NCBI RefSeq assembly: GCF_002370355.1
Contig: NZ_AP017929.1
Coordinates: 434,001 to 498,000, forward strand
Direction: 5' to 3'
Origin: Latilactobacillus sakei subsp. sakei DSM 20017 = JCM 1157
Lineage (GTDB): Bacteria > Bacillota > Bacilli > Lactobacillales > Lactobacillaceae
DNA length: 64,000 nucleotides
A program made the position numbers and the translations under genes. The number at the start of each line of letters is the position of its first letter. Positions within the stretch are counted from its first letter, which is position 1. The notes beneath the pieces are model-generated. The model saw nothing but the letters and a program-made list of their open reading frames with translations, did not search any database and was not told where the DNA came from. Below, piece after piece: positions 17,534 through 25,650 of the stretch.

Positions 17534-17579
17534 TAAAAAATAAGGAAGTTGGCCCGATTGGTCAACTTCCTTATTTTTT
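17534..17579. terminator. Bidirectional terminator
   Basis: Long perfect arms AAAAAATAAGGAAGTTG and CAACTTCCTTATTTTTT flank an 11-nt loop between two convergent genes, providing A and T runs on both strands. Confidence 0.92.
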
Positions 17580-17584
17580 ATCAG

Positions 17585-18034
17585 CTATTGATCGGCAACT
17601 TTTTTCAATAATCGTTTCATCTCCGTGATCTCTTCACGTTGCGTTTTAGCGATCTTCTGTGCGAGGGCTTTGACTTCCGGATCCCTGAGTTGCGCGCGTT
17701 CACTGGTTAGAATCGCGGTCGAGTGATGGGGGATCATTTCTTGCATCCAAGCTGCATCGTGCACGGTCGCTTGGCTACGAACTAGATAAAGCGAGCCAGC
17801 AAATATCACCGCACTACCAAGTAGGATCAGGCGGTTCAAACGTTTATTCTGGTACATTGACCACATGAATAACAGCATTACAATGGCCATGGTGGCGCCC
17901 ATAATTAGCGCCATATACAGTCGCGTTTGGCTTAGAAAAATATGATCTAATTGGAACACATTAAGGTACATTAACCCATACATAATAACTGTAGAGACAA
18001 GAATCATCAGTAAAAATTTCGTGTATTGTTTCAT
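17585..18034 (-). CDS. DUF305-domain membrane protein
   Basis: About 149 residues from M-K-Q-Y-T-K-F. The ATG at 18034 is chosen because GAGGAGG lies 5 bases upstream. Three N-terminal hydrophobic segments (roughly residues 5-25, 38-60 and 67-85) are followed by a ferritin-like DUF305 domain with D-A-A-W-M-Q-E-M-I-P-H-H-S-T-A-I and a helical tail. The M/H-rich motif suggests metal (often copper) handling, but function is not established. An IS256 element begins about 65 bp upstream and may have altered its promoter. Confidence 0.82.
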   Translation of the reverse strand: MKQYTKFLLMILVSTVIMYGLMYLNVFQLDHIFLSQTRLYMALIMGATMAIVMLLFMWSMYQNKRLNRLILLGSAVIFAGSLYLVRSQATVHDAAWMQEMIPHHSTAILTSERAQLRDPEVKALAQKIAKTQREEITEMKRLLKKVADQ

Positions 18035-18099
18035 GACGTCCTCCTCGCTTTCGCTGGCTTTATTTTGACTATAACAAAAAAAATTGGGTAGCGTCAAGA

Positions 18100-19403
18100 A
18101 TCTTGTGTAAATGAAATGCCTTCGTACATATAATATGTATCTAACTTAAATAAATGATGCTTCCAAGGTGTCCTGGAGTCCTTTGAACCCTCGTTGGATC
18201 CGCTTCAGAGACTTCTCGTTATAAACATTAAACTGAGAAACCAGGAAGCGATCCAGTGAATCTTCCGTTGGAAATTGTTCTTTGTGATGGGTGGTGCGCT
18301 TGAGATGCTTATTAAAGTTCTCAATCAGGTTAGTGGAGTATAGTGATTGCCGGATAGCTGGTGGAAAGTCCATGAAAGTGAGTAAATTCGGCATTTTAAG
18401 CAGATCTTTGATTAATTTGGGATAGGTCTGATGCCAGTTGTTGGCGAACTCATTCAGTTTCAGTTCGGCTGCTTCACGGTTGGCGGCCCGATGAACTTGT
18501 TTAAAGTCACTGATCACGGCCTTGCGGTCTTTTACGCGAACTTTGTTCATCAGATTCCGCCCAACATGAACCAGGCAACGTTGTCGTTTGGCTTTAGGGA
18601 AATGCCGATTCAAGCCTTCATCCAAACCAACTAACCCATCGGCCACAAACAACAGCACATCTTTAACGCCTTGCTTGATCAAGGTTCCCAGCAGTTCAGT
18701 CCAGATTCCAGTCGATTCCGCTGGCGCCACTTGGTAGTTCAGCACTTCTTTCGTACCATCTGGACGAATGCCAATCGCAATATGAACGGCTTCTTTTTGA
18801 ACGGTATCCCGCTTTAACGGCAAGTAAGTGGCATCTAAGAAGATGGCCGCATATTGTGAAGCCAGTCGACGTTGCTGGAAAGCTTGAACCTGTTCATTGA
18901 CGGCTTTAGTCATGTTGGAAACCGTGGCTTTGGAGTAGTGAGCACCGTACATTTTCTCAATGAGTTCGGCAATTTCAGCAGTGGTAATTCCCTTGGTATA
19001 CAACTGAATGACCGTTGTTTCTAAATTATCACTGTGCCGACCGTAGGCTGGCAAGGTATGATTTTCAAACCGGCCATTGCGATCTCGAGGAATGGTTAAG
19101 TTAAGTTGGCCGTACTTCGTATCAAACGAGCGCTCATAACTGCCGTTGCGGTTATTACCAGTGTTAATCCCAGCGTATGAGTAGCGTTCGTAACCCAAAA
19201 ACTCTGCCAATTCGGTTTGAAGCAGCTGGTTAATCGCAATTTCGAGGTGGTGACGAAAAACTTCGTCCAAATCTTGCTTTTGGGCTAGTGCAGCGATAAT
19301 TTCTGTGGTAAGTTCATTCATGGGGAATGCCTCCTGTGATGTTTTCTGTGGTTACTAAATATCATAAGGGAAGGCATTCCCTATTTCTATACAATTCAGA
19401 AAT
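18100..19403 (-). mobile_element. IS256-family insertion sequence (ends approximate)
   Basis: One transposase gene is bracketed by imperfect inverted sequences: TTGTGTAAATGAAATGCC near 18104 and the complement of TTGTATAGAAAT...AATGCC near 19400. An 8-bp target duplication was not found with confidence, so the boundaries are approximate. Confidence 0.82.
18146..19321 (-). CDS. IS256-family (mutator) transposase
   Basis: A 391-residue full-length transposase. The N-terminal part has F-L-G-Y-E-R and L-N-L-T-I-P-R-D-R-N-G. The mutator-type DDE core shows D in F-L-D-A-T-Y, D in V-A-D-G-L-V-G-L and E in T-N-L-I-E-N-F-N. C/H residues around R-Q-R-C-L-V-H-V fit the family. ATG at 19321 is preceded by AGGAGG. 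The frame is intact and it is probably active. Confidence 0.93.
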   Translation of the reverse strand: MNELTTEIIAALAQKQDLDEVFRHHLEIAINQLLQTELAEFLGYERYSYAGINTGNNRNGSYERSFDTKYGQLNLTIPRDRNGRFENHTLPAYGRHSDNLETTVIQLYTKGITTAEIAELIEKMYGAHYSKATVSNMTKAVNEQVQAFQQRRLASQYAAIFLDATYLPLKRDTVQKEAVHIAIGIRPDGTKEVLNYQVAPAESTGIWTELLGTLIKQGVKDVLLFVADGLVGLDEGLNRHFPKAKRQRCLVHVGRNLMNKVRVKDRKAVISDFKQVHRAANREAAELKLNEFANNWHQTYPKLIKDLLKMPNLLTFMDFPPAIRQSLYSTNLIENFNKHLKRTTHHKEQFPTEDSLDRFLVSQFNVYNEKSLKRIQRGFKGLQDTLEASFI

Positions 19404-19416
19404 CTTTTATGCATTT

Positions 19417-19618
19417 GGTAGATTGTAAAATTAATCCGAACGCTGTTCGGACAAAAAAGATCAGCTTCCTTTAAAATGGTGTTTACCACAAACCCATCTT
19501 TTAGGAGCTGATCTTTTGTCTAGTATAACCTATTCCGAACGAATTAAAATCGAAACCTTTTGTGAACTAGGGCTGTCCAATATCCAAATGGGCGTTCGGA
19601 TTAATTTTACAATCTACC
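19417..19618 (+). mobile_element. 202-bp MITE derived from IS30 type B, copy 2
   Basis: Identical by eye to 16535-16736 in opposite orientation, with the same 26-bp inverted ends. It contains the IS30-B leader with its long hairpin (AAAAGATCAGCT ... AGCTGATCTTTT) and the first 27 transposase codons. It lies 41 bp downstream of the nrdF stop. Confidence 0.85.
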
Positions 19619-19659
19619 ATTAGCCTTTTTTAAATTTTAATTATGCCTAGAAGCCTATG

Positions 19660-20610
19660 TTAGAAGTCATAGTCGCCGCTACTCATAGCTTCAGCATTAC
19701 CCATTAGATAGCCAGCACCAACTTGTGAGAAGAAATCATGATTAGCCGTTTCGGTTGAAATTCCGTTCATTACGATTGGGTTGATATCTTTAATCTCAGC
19801 ATTGGGGAAGCGGGATTCAAAGCCCATATTTTGGAGCGCCTTGTTGGCGTTGTAGTGAACGAATTGTTTAACGTCTTCCGCTAACCCAATCGGCGCGTAA
19901 ACTTCTTCGGTGAACGCAAACTCGTTCTCAAGGAGATCGTCGAGCAACTCATCCATCCACTTTTTGAATGTTTTTTGTTCAGTCGCCGATAGCTCGTTAT
20001 ATCCCAATTGAAATTTGTAGCCGAGGTAGGTACCATGAACAGATTCATCGCGGATCACCAGTTTGATAACTTCAGAAAGATTTGCCAGCTTATTGTTACC
20101 ACGGTACCAAAGTGGGGTAAAAAAGTTGGTGTAGTACAAAATTCCTTCAAGAAAGACGCTTGCAACTTTCTTTTCAAGGTTGTTTCCCGTTTGATAAATA
20201 TCATTGATCCGTTTGGCTTTGTATTGCATTCTGGGATTATTGTTCATCCATTTGAATACTTCGTCAACAGTGGCTTGATCGTTCAAAGATGTCAAAATAG
20301 TGCCGTAGCTTTTGGCATGAATTGACTCCATCATCAAAAAGTCATTGAGGACTGCTGCTTCTTTTCGTGTCCGAACGTCGGGCCGCAGCACGTCGACTCC
20401 TTCTTCGGATTGGAGTGTGTCCAGCAAGGCTAATCCACCCACAACCCGATTGATAACCGATTTTTCGGTGCCAGAGAGTGTCCGCCAGTCCCGTAAATCA
20501 TTAGAAACAGGTACTCGCGTATCCAGCCAGTATTGTGCCGTTGCTTTATCCCATACATATTCGTCAAGTTCGTCTTCGATGACGTCCCAATTAATTGTTT
20601 TATAGCTCAT
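19660..20610 (-). CDS. nrdF: Class Ib ribonucleotide reductase beta subunit
   Basis: A 316-residue R2/NrdF. All six metal ligands are visible: D64 (A-L-L-D), E95 and H98 (M-M-E-S-I-H), E155 (F-L-E-G-I-L), E189 and H192 (R-D-E-S-V-H). The radical tyrosine is Y102 in H-A-K-S-Y. The C-terminal tail S-G-D-Y-D-F is the NrdE-binding peptide. It generates the tyrosyl radical, probably on a dimanganese centre with NrdI, and passes it to NrdE. It is the last gene of the operon, 14 bp after a degenerate paralogue. Confidence 0.95.
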   Translation of the reverse strand: MSYKTINWDVIEDELDEYVWDKATAQYWLDTRVPVSNDLRDWRTLSGTEKSVINRVVGGLALLDTLQSEEGVDVLRPDVRTRKEAAVLNDFLMMESIHAKSYGTILTSLNDQATVDEVFKWMNNNPRMQYKAKRINDIYQTGNNLEKKVASVFLEGILYYTNFFTPLWYRGNNKLANLSEVIKLVIRDESVHGTYLGYKFQLGYNELSATEQKTFKKWMDELLDDLLENEFAFTEEVYAPIGLAEDVKQFVHYNANKALQNMGFESRFPNAEIKDINPIVMNGISTETANHDFFSQVGAGYLMGNAEAMSSGDYDF

Positions 20611-20624
20611 TAGTTGAATGCTCC

Positions 20625-21551
20625 TTAAAAGTCGTAGTCGTTATCGGTCATTTTTTCAGTGTCCGATTCATTGTTTGCAGCCGTTACCTGTTGCAAAAAT
20701 TGATTTTGGTCAATCATCAGTTCTTTGAGTTGCGCCACTAGTGAAGACGGTTGAACTTCGTAGACAGCGTTAAAGCCAAGTGACATTAATGCATGATTGG
20801 CACCATAGGAGGCCAGATTGATGGCTTCGGTGGCATCGTCAAGGTTAGCTTCTAAGAAGTCTTTTTCAGTTTGCATGAGTTGATCAAACTGTGTATTAAT
20901 CCAATACTGCAGTTCGGTTTGATCACTTACAGTGAGTTCTTCAAATCTGAGGCGAAATTTGTAACCAATATAAGCACTAAAAAGAGCGCTACCGCGGAGA
21001 ATATTAGCCAACATTTGGTAAGTATTGACGAGAGCCTGTGTTTGAAGTATTGTCCAGTATTTACCAAACGAGAGCCCAGTTTCAGTCAGAATAAAAAGGG
21101 CTTTTTTCTGTAAGGCCATATCGCTAGTGCTCATTTGGGCTAGTTGGTCAATTTCAGCTTGCAGATTGGCATTATCATCTGCCCAAGTAAAACTTTCACC
21201 GCCGTTACCCGGAATCAGAGCCCGGAAAATGGTCGTACAGCTTTTGGCATGGACTGATTTCATAAAGGTAATGGTGTTTAATACGGATTCTTCTTGTTGA
21301 GTTCGCCGATCGTGGCGAATAGCAGGGGTGCCAACTTCTGATTGGTAGACGGCTAACATTGATGTACCTGCCAACATACGAGTAATGGCCTGTTGTTGAG
21401 TATCTGATAGCTGTTGCCAAGCCGTTTGATCATTCGTGATGGGAATCCGAATGTCCAACCAAAAGTTAGTGGTGAGTCGTTCCCACATGTATTTATCGAA
21501 ATTATCTTTAATATCATCCCAGTTAATTGCTTTGTAGTATAAGTAGTCCAT
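20625..21551 (-). CDS. Degenerate NrdF-like protein lacking metal site and radical tyrosine
   Basis: A 308-residue homologue of the adjacent NrdF, aligning end to end. Four of six metal ligands are replaced: D64 by A67, E95 by K98, E189 by S188 and H192 by F191. H101 and E157 remain, and the radical tyrosine is C105. The conserved W-L-D-I-R-I-P-I segment and a C-terminal D-N-D-Y-D-F tail are kept, so NrdE binding and NrdF pairing seem possible. It cannot make a normal radical. The pattern differs from the metal-free class Ie proteins as I recall them, which keep tyrosine. A structural partner or chaperone role is inferred. The frame is intact and lies between nrdE and nrdF. Confidence 0.88.
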   Translation of the reverse strand: MDYLYYKAINWDDIKDNFDKYMWERLTTNFWLDIRIPITNDQTAWQQLSDTQQQAITRMLAGTSMLAVYQSEVGTPAIRHDRRTQQEESVLNTITFMKSVHAKSCTTIFRALIPGNGGESFTWADDNANLQAEIDQLAQMSTSDMALQKKALFILTETGLSFGKYWTILQTQALVNTYQMLANILRGSALFSAYIGYKFRLRFEELTVSDQTELQYWINTQFDQLMQTEKDFLEANLDDATEAINLASYGANHALMSLGFNAVYEVQPSSLVAQLKELMIDQNQFLQQVTAANNESDTEKMTDNDYDF

Positions 21552-21657
21552 CGTTATTTGTTCGTCTCCTTAATTAGGATTCATGGGTATATGGGTCTTG
21601 TGACCCAATAACGTATGCCGGTGTGTTAAACGGACGGTAAGACCCCAAGTGAATTTC

Positions 21658-23826
21658 CTAGATCATGCATGATTCACATTCATTTGCCGTTTTAATTTCA
21701 TCGTCTTCTGTAAACGTTCGAATGTAATAAAGTGACTTAATGCCTTTTGTCCAGGCGTAATTCCGTAACCGGTTAAGGTCTCGGGTTGTCATCTTTAAAT
21801 TGTTATTGTCCTTCCACTCGTAAAGGTCAGGTTTCAAAACTGAACGCATAAATAGTGTCAGACTCATGCCTTGATCAATGTGCTTTTGAGCTACGGCATA
21901 GGTGTCAATAATTTTTCGTTGATCAATATCATATGCGGGTGTGTAGTAAGGCAAAGTTTCGTTAGACAGGTAAGGTGCTGGATAGAAGATTGAGCCTACC
22001 TTATTTTCCTGACGTTGTTCTACTAATTGTGTGATTGGATGAAGTGATGCACTTGTTTCATTGACGTACGAAATTGACCCGTTCGGTGCCACAGCGAGTC
22101 TATTACGATGATAAAGGCCGCCAGTAATCACAGCTTGCTTGAGTGCCTTCCAATCTGTAACAGATGGTAATTTAATATTTTTGAAGATTTTTGCAACTTT
22201 GGTACTCTTAAATTTAAAGTCTGCGTTCAAGTATTGATCGAAGTAACTGCCATCAGCGTACTTTGATTGGTCAAATTTAGCGAAGGTTTCGTGGCGTTCA
22301 CGGGCAATTCGATTGCTCGTAACGAGTGAATAGTAGTTTAAAGCTAGGAAGTAGGCATCAGTAAATTCAAGGGCCTCTGGTGAGCCATACTCAATTTGGT
22401 GGCGTGCAAGGGCAGTATGCAGACCCATAGCCCCTAATCCAATCGTGTGGTAAAGTTCGTTACCATGTTTAACAGTCGGTACTTCCTTAACGTCGGTTGT
22501 GTCAGTTACGAGGGTGAGCGCACGAACAGCAACCTCAACTGAGTGACCGAAGTCCGGCGAGTCAATCATATTCATGATATTAGTTGATCCGAGATTACAT
22601 GAAATATCGGTGCCAATTGTCTTGTACGATAGGTCGTCATCAAGTTTTGACGGTTCTTGAGGCTGTAAGATCTCACTACAAAGGTTACTCATAATAATTT
22701 TGCCATCGACAGGGTTAGTTTGGTTGGCCGTATCAATGTTCAAGATGTAAGGATAACCAGATTCTTGTTGGAGTTGAGAAATCTTTTGTTCTAGTTTCCG
22801 CGCGTTAAAAACTGACTTCTTAATATTGGGGTTAGCGACCATGTTGTTATATTCTTTGGTGATATCGATGTAAGCAAATGGCGTACGATATTCACGTTCG
22901 ACATCATAGGGGCTAAAAAGATACATTGGTTCGTTAGTCTTGAGTAATTCATAATATTTATCAGGAACAATCAAACCGAGGGACAAGGTCTTCACCCGAA
23001 TTTTTTCGTCCGCATTTTCCTTTTTGGTATCCAGAAAATGTAAGATGTCAGGATGGAAGACGTTGAGATAAACCACTCCGGCGCCGTTCCGTTGCCCAAG
23101 TTGGTTACTGTAGCTAAATGAGTCTTCAAGTAACTTCATCACTGGTACAACGCCAGACGAGGCGTTGGAAATCTGCTTAATAGAATCACCTGAGGCGCGC
23201 AAGTTTGACAGGTTAACGCCGACGCCCCCACCGATTCGAGATAGTTGAAGGGCAGAATTAACGCCACGTCCAATTGAGAGCATGGAGTCGGCCACATCGA
23301 TTAAAAAACATGATACCATTTCACCGCGCCGTTTTTTACCCGCGTTGAGAAACGTGGGGGTGGCAGGCTGATAACGTTGTGAAATCAATTCATCGGCAAC
23401 GTCATTGGCAAGTTGTTCATCACCATTAGCGAGATAGAGGGCATTGAAGACGACGCGATCGACAAAGTCTTCCAAAAATTTCTGGCCATCATTAGTTTTC
23501 ATGGCATATTGTGTGTAGAACTTGTAGGCACCGAGAAAGCTGCGAAAACGAAAGTGATGGTCTCTCATTTGGTCGAACAAGGACTGCACAAACTTGTGAG
23601 AGTATTGTTCCAGGATACTTGGATCGATATAATCTTCGTCAACCAAGTAATTTAACTTGGCATTTAACGAATCAAATTGCTTGGTCTTCGGTTTAACTGT
23701 CTCTTCGAAATAAGCCTTTAGGGCTTCTTGATCATAATGTAGCGGAATTTCTCCGTTGCTTGGGATATTTACGAGGTTATTTAAGTAAAAATAGGTATTT
23801 TCCATTTCTGGGGTGCTAGTTATCAT
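21658..23826 (-). CDS. nrdE: Class Ib ribonucleotide reductase alpha subunit
   Basis: A 722-residue catalytic subunit that reduces ribonucleoside diphosphates. Key motifs are visible: S-C-F-L-I-D with the first redox cysteine, N-L-C-S-E-I with the thiyl cysteine and flanking N/E, I-S-C-N-L-G-S-T-N with the partner cysteine, and the C-terminal C-E-S-C-M-I that accepts electrons from a NrdH redoxin. No nrdH is present in this operon. It lacks an N-terminal ATP cone, as usual for class Ib. It starts 7 bp after the nrdI stop. Confidence 0.95.
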   Translation of the reverse strand: MITSTPEMENTYFYLNNLVNIPSNGEIPLHYDQEALKAYFEETVKPKTKQFDSLNAKLNYLVDEDYIDPSILEQYSHKFVQSLFDQMRDHHFRFRSFLGAYKFYTQYAMKTNDGQKFLEDFVDRVVFNALYLANGDEQLANDVADELISQRYQPATPTFLNAGKKRRGEMVSCFLIDVADSMLSIGRGVNSALQLSRIGGGVGVNLSNLRASGDSIKQISNASSGVVPVMKLLEDSFSYSNQLGQRNGAGVVYLNVFHPDILHFLDTKKENADEKIRVKTLSLGLIVPDKYYELLKTNEPMYLFSPYDVEREYRTPFAYIDITKEYNNMVANPNIKKSVFNARKLEQKISQLQQESGYPYILNIDTANQTNPVDGKIIMSNLCSEILQPQEPSKLDDDLSYKTIGTDISCNLGSTNIMNMIDSPDFGHSVEVAVRALTLVTDTTDVKEVPTVKHGNELYHTIGLGAMGLHTALARHQIEYGSPEALEFTDAYFLALNYYSLVTSNRIARERHETFAKFDQSKYADGSYFDQYLNADFKFKSTKVAKIFKNIKLPSVTDWKALKQAVITGGLYHRNRLAVAPNGSISYVNETSASLHPITQLVEQRQENKVGSIFYPAPYLSNETLPYYTPAYDIDQRKIIDTYAVAQKHIDQGMSLTLFMRSVLKPDLYEWKDNNNLKMTTRDLNRLRNYAWTKGIKSLYYIRTFTEDDEIKTANECESCMI

Positions 23827-23832
23827 TAGGGA

Positions 23833-24270
23833 TTACTCCTTTGTTGTTTGAAAACAAAATTGATCGCGATAGGTTAAGATGGCATCGGCAATGCGAGGAA
23901 TGTCGTGTACGGTGCCACGTAGCTCAAAATCGGTAATGTAAGGAAAATCGAAGCGTTTAGCATATTGTTTAGCCGTGAGTGCAAACTGCTTATTAAAATT
24001 ACGATTACCGCTACCGATAATACCGTAGCAATGCTGGTAATTGCCTTCGTACGCGAGGTAATCTCCCAAAATAGTAGTTAATATTTCAGTATAACCGTTA
24101 TTAACCCCATTACCACCTTTAATGAAGGCTGGTAGGAAGGTAACAAACGGCTGGTCAAGAGTGGTGAATTCAGGGTGTTCTTTAACATTAATGGAACTAA
24201 CCCGAACATGACGTTCTTTTTCAAAGTATGTTGTCAGTCTGCTAATAAAATATTTCGTGTTGCCACTCAA
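23833..24270 (-). CDS. nrdI: Flavodoxin-like NrdI (class Ib RNR activator)
   Basis: A flavodoxin-fold protein that supplies oxidant for the Mn2-tyrosyl cofactor of NrdF. S-L-S-G-N-T-K-Y-F is the FMN phosphate loop, G-G-N-G-V-N and Y-G-I-I-G-S-G-N-R-N-F are further FMN-binding loops. The only standard start is TTG at 24270, which would remove the first beta strand. The frame continues upstream as I-L-Y-I-S-L-S-G-N-T to ATA at 24289-24291, exactly where other NrdIs have their initiator methionine. Translation may begin at ATA, or the start codon may be mutated. First gene of the operon. Confidence 0.85.
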   Translation of the reverse strand: MSGNTKYFISRLTTYFEKERHVRVSSINVKEHPEFTTLDQPFVTFLPAFIKGGNGVNNGYTEILTTILGDYLAYEGNYQHCYGIIGSGNRNFNKQFALTAKQYAKRFDFPYITDFELRGTVHDIPRIADAILTYRDQFCFQTTKE

Positions 24271-24318
24271 ACTGATGTAGAGAATATTTATGGTTTCCGT
24301 AACTAATCATCGCCCTTT

Positions 24319-24364
24319 TTCTATATATAGTGGTTAGGCAATCATTGTATCACTATATGCGGTG
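24319..24364 (-). promoter_or_regulatory. Paired NrdR boxes upstream of nrdI
   Basis: Two sites resemble the NrdR consensus CACTATATATAGTG: TTCTATATATAGTG at 24319-24332 and CACTATATGCGGTG at 24351-24364. Their centres are 32 bp apart, about three helical turns, as usual for NrdR boxes. NrdR represses ribonucleotide reductase operons when dATP is high. Identified by eye. Confidence 0.75.
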
Positions 24365-24434
24365 TCTATGCAAATCGGTGGACGATCTGATTGATCTACA
24401 AATTGTGTTGAATATAAAGATTCATGCGAGGTGG

Positions 24435-24607
24435 CTAAAATGGGCCCACCGTTGGTATTTTAAGCTGCACTAAGAGACGATAAACGGGACTTTTAATGAA
24501 TGGAAGCAAGCTCCCAGGACCCAGCTCACAGTTTGCACCAAAGGCCTTATTATCAATTGAGAAGAGCACACTGTACGGTTCATGATCAAAAAATATTTTG
24601 ATTATGT
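24435..24607 (-). pseudogene. Unrecognised C-terminal gene fragment cut by IS30-B
   Basis: The reverse frame runs from the IS30-B end to a stop at 24435 (about 57 codons). It reads like genuine protein, for example Y-S-V-L-F-S-I-D-N-K-A-F-G-A-N and G-S-L-L-P-F-I-K-S-P-V-Y-R-L-L. I do not recognise the family. Between it and the nrdI promoter (24365-24434) I see nothing. It is probably the tail of a gene lost through IS30-B-mediated rearrangement. Confidence 0.4.
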
Positions 24608-25650
24608 GGTAGATTGTAAAATTAATCCGAACGCTGTTCGGACAAAAAAGATCAGCTTCCTTTAAAATGGTGTTTACCACAAACCCATCTTTTAGGAGCT
24701 GATCTTTTGTCTAGTATAACCTATTCCGAACGAATTAAAATCGAAACCTTTTGTGAACTAGGGCTGTCCAATATCCAAATGGGCGTTCGGCTGAACCGAT
24801 CACCGTCAACAATTTCTTATGAATTATCTCGATGTCAACCTTATCAGGCTGAATTAGCACAAACAGATGCCGAATACAAGCGATCACGATGTGGTCGGAA
24901 AACTAAGCTGAGCGATGAGTTAAAGCAAAAAATTCTCAACCATTTACGTCTAAGCTGGTCACCAGGAATGATTGCTCACGAATTTAAACTAGCTACTAAA
25001 TCTATTTATAATTGGCTAAATCAGGGGAGAATTTGTTTCTCCTTGAATGATCTACCTGAACATGGCGTACGCCAACGGCGTAACGTTGACCAACGATCCA
25101 AATATAATCAATCTTTGGGGCGATCAATTGAACAGCGTCCCATGATGATTAATCAACGTAATCGCATCGGCGATTTTGAACTAGATACAGTCGTTGGTCC
25201 TCGTGGGCATAGTAAGGCAGTTTTATTAACTTTAATCGATCGCAAATCACGGTTCCTTTGGGCATACCGGTTAAAAGATCGGACGACAGCGACTGTTAAT
25301 GAAGCACTAACTAAGTTCCTAACCACTTTTAATGGTCCGGTGCACAGCTTTACTGTGGACCGTGGCACTGAGTTTAGTGGGCTAGTATCACTTGAATCAC
25401 AATATGGTATTAAGACCTATTACTGCCATGCTTATACGCCAGCTGAACGTGGTAGTAATGAACGCTTTAATCGGAATTTACGTTATTTTTATCCTAAAGG
25501 GACTCGTTTTGAGCACATTAGTGCTCAAGATTTAACGACGACGTTACTCCAAATTAACCAGCGACCGCTTAAAATACTCGACTGGCAAACACCGTATCAG
25601 GTTATGCTGACAAATTTGTCCAAAAATTCGGATTAAATTTGCAATCTACC
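24608..25650 (+). mobile_element. IS30-family element type B, intact, 1043 bp
   Basis: Ends are GGTAGATTGTAAAATTAATC on the left and the complement of GGTAGATTGCAAATTTAATC on the right. The leader between the left end and the transposase start holds a ~63-nt hairpin (arms AAAAGATCAGCT and AGCTGATCTTTT). No clear target duplication is seen (TGT left, CTT right). The genes on either side are both truncated and unrelated. It is the parent of the two 202-bp MITEs. Confidence 0.92.
24707..25636 (+). CDS. IS30-family transposase type B
   Basis: A 309-residue intact transposase. An HTH_38 domain (I-E-T-F-C-E-L-G-L-S-N-I-Q-M-G-V, then R-S-P-S-T-I-S-Y-E-L) is followed by the rve core with D in D-F-E-L-D-T-V, D in F-T-V-D-R-G-T-E and E in R-G-S-N-E-R-F-N-R. 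The start is TTG at 24707 after AGGAGC. This copy can probably move itself and the MITEs. Confidence 0.93.
   Translation: MSSITYSERIKIETFCELGLSNIQMGVRLNRSPSTISYELSRCQPYQAELAQTDAEYKRSRCGRKTKLSDELKQKILNHLRLSWSPGMIAHEFKLATKSIYNWLNQGRICFSLNDLPEHGVRQRRNVDQRSKYNQSLGRSIEQRPMMINQRNRIGDFELDTVVGPRGHSKAVLLTLIDRKSRFLWAYRLKDRTTATVNEALTKFLTTFNGPVHSFTVDRGTEFSGLVSLESQYGIKTYYCHAYTPAERGSNERFNRNLRYFYPKGTRFEHISAQDLTTTLLQINQRPLKILDWQTPYQVMLTNLSKNSD

Noticed and set aside
20625-21551. Metal-free class Ie R2 (VPK/QSK type)
   Set aside because: Class Ie keeps the radical tyrosine, modified to DOPA; here it is Cys, and the ligand replacement pattern is different.
24435-24680. 81-codon reverse frame running from inside IS30-B into the flank
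   Set aside because: The part above 24607 is IS end sequence; only 24435-24607 could be native, so it is reported as a fragment and not as a gene.
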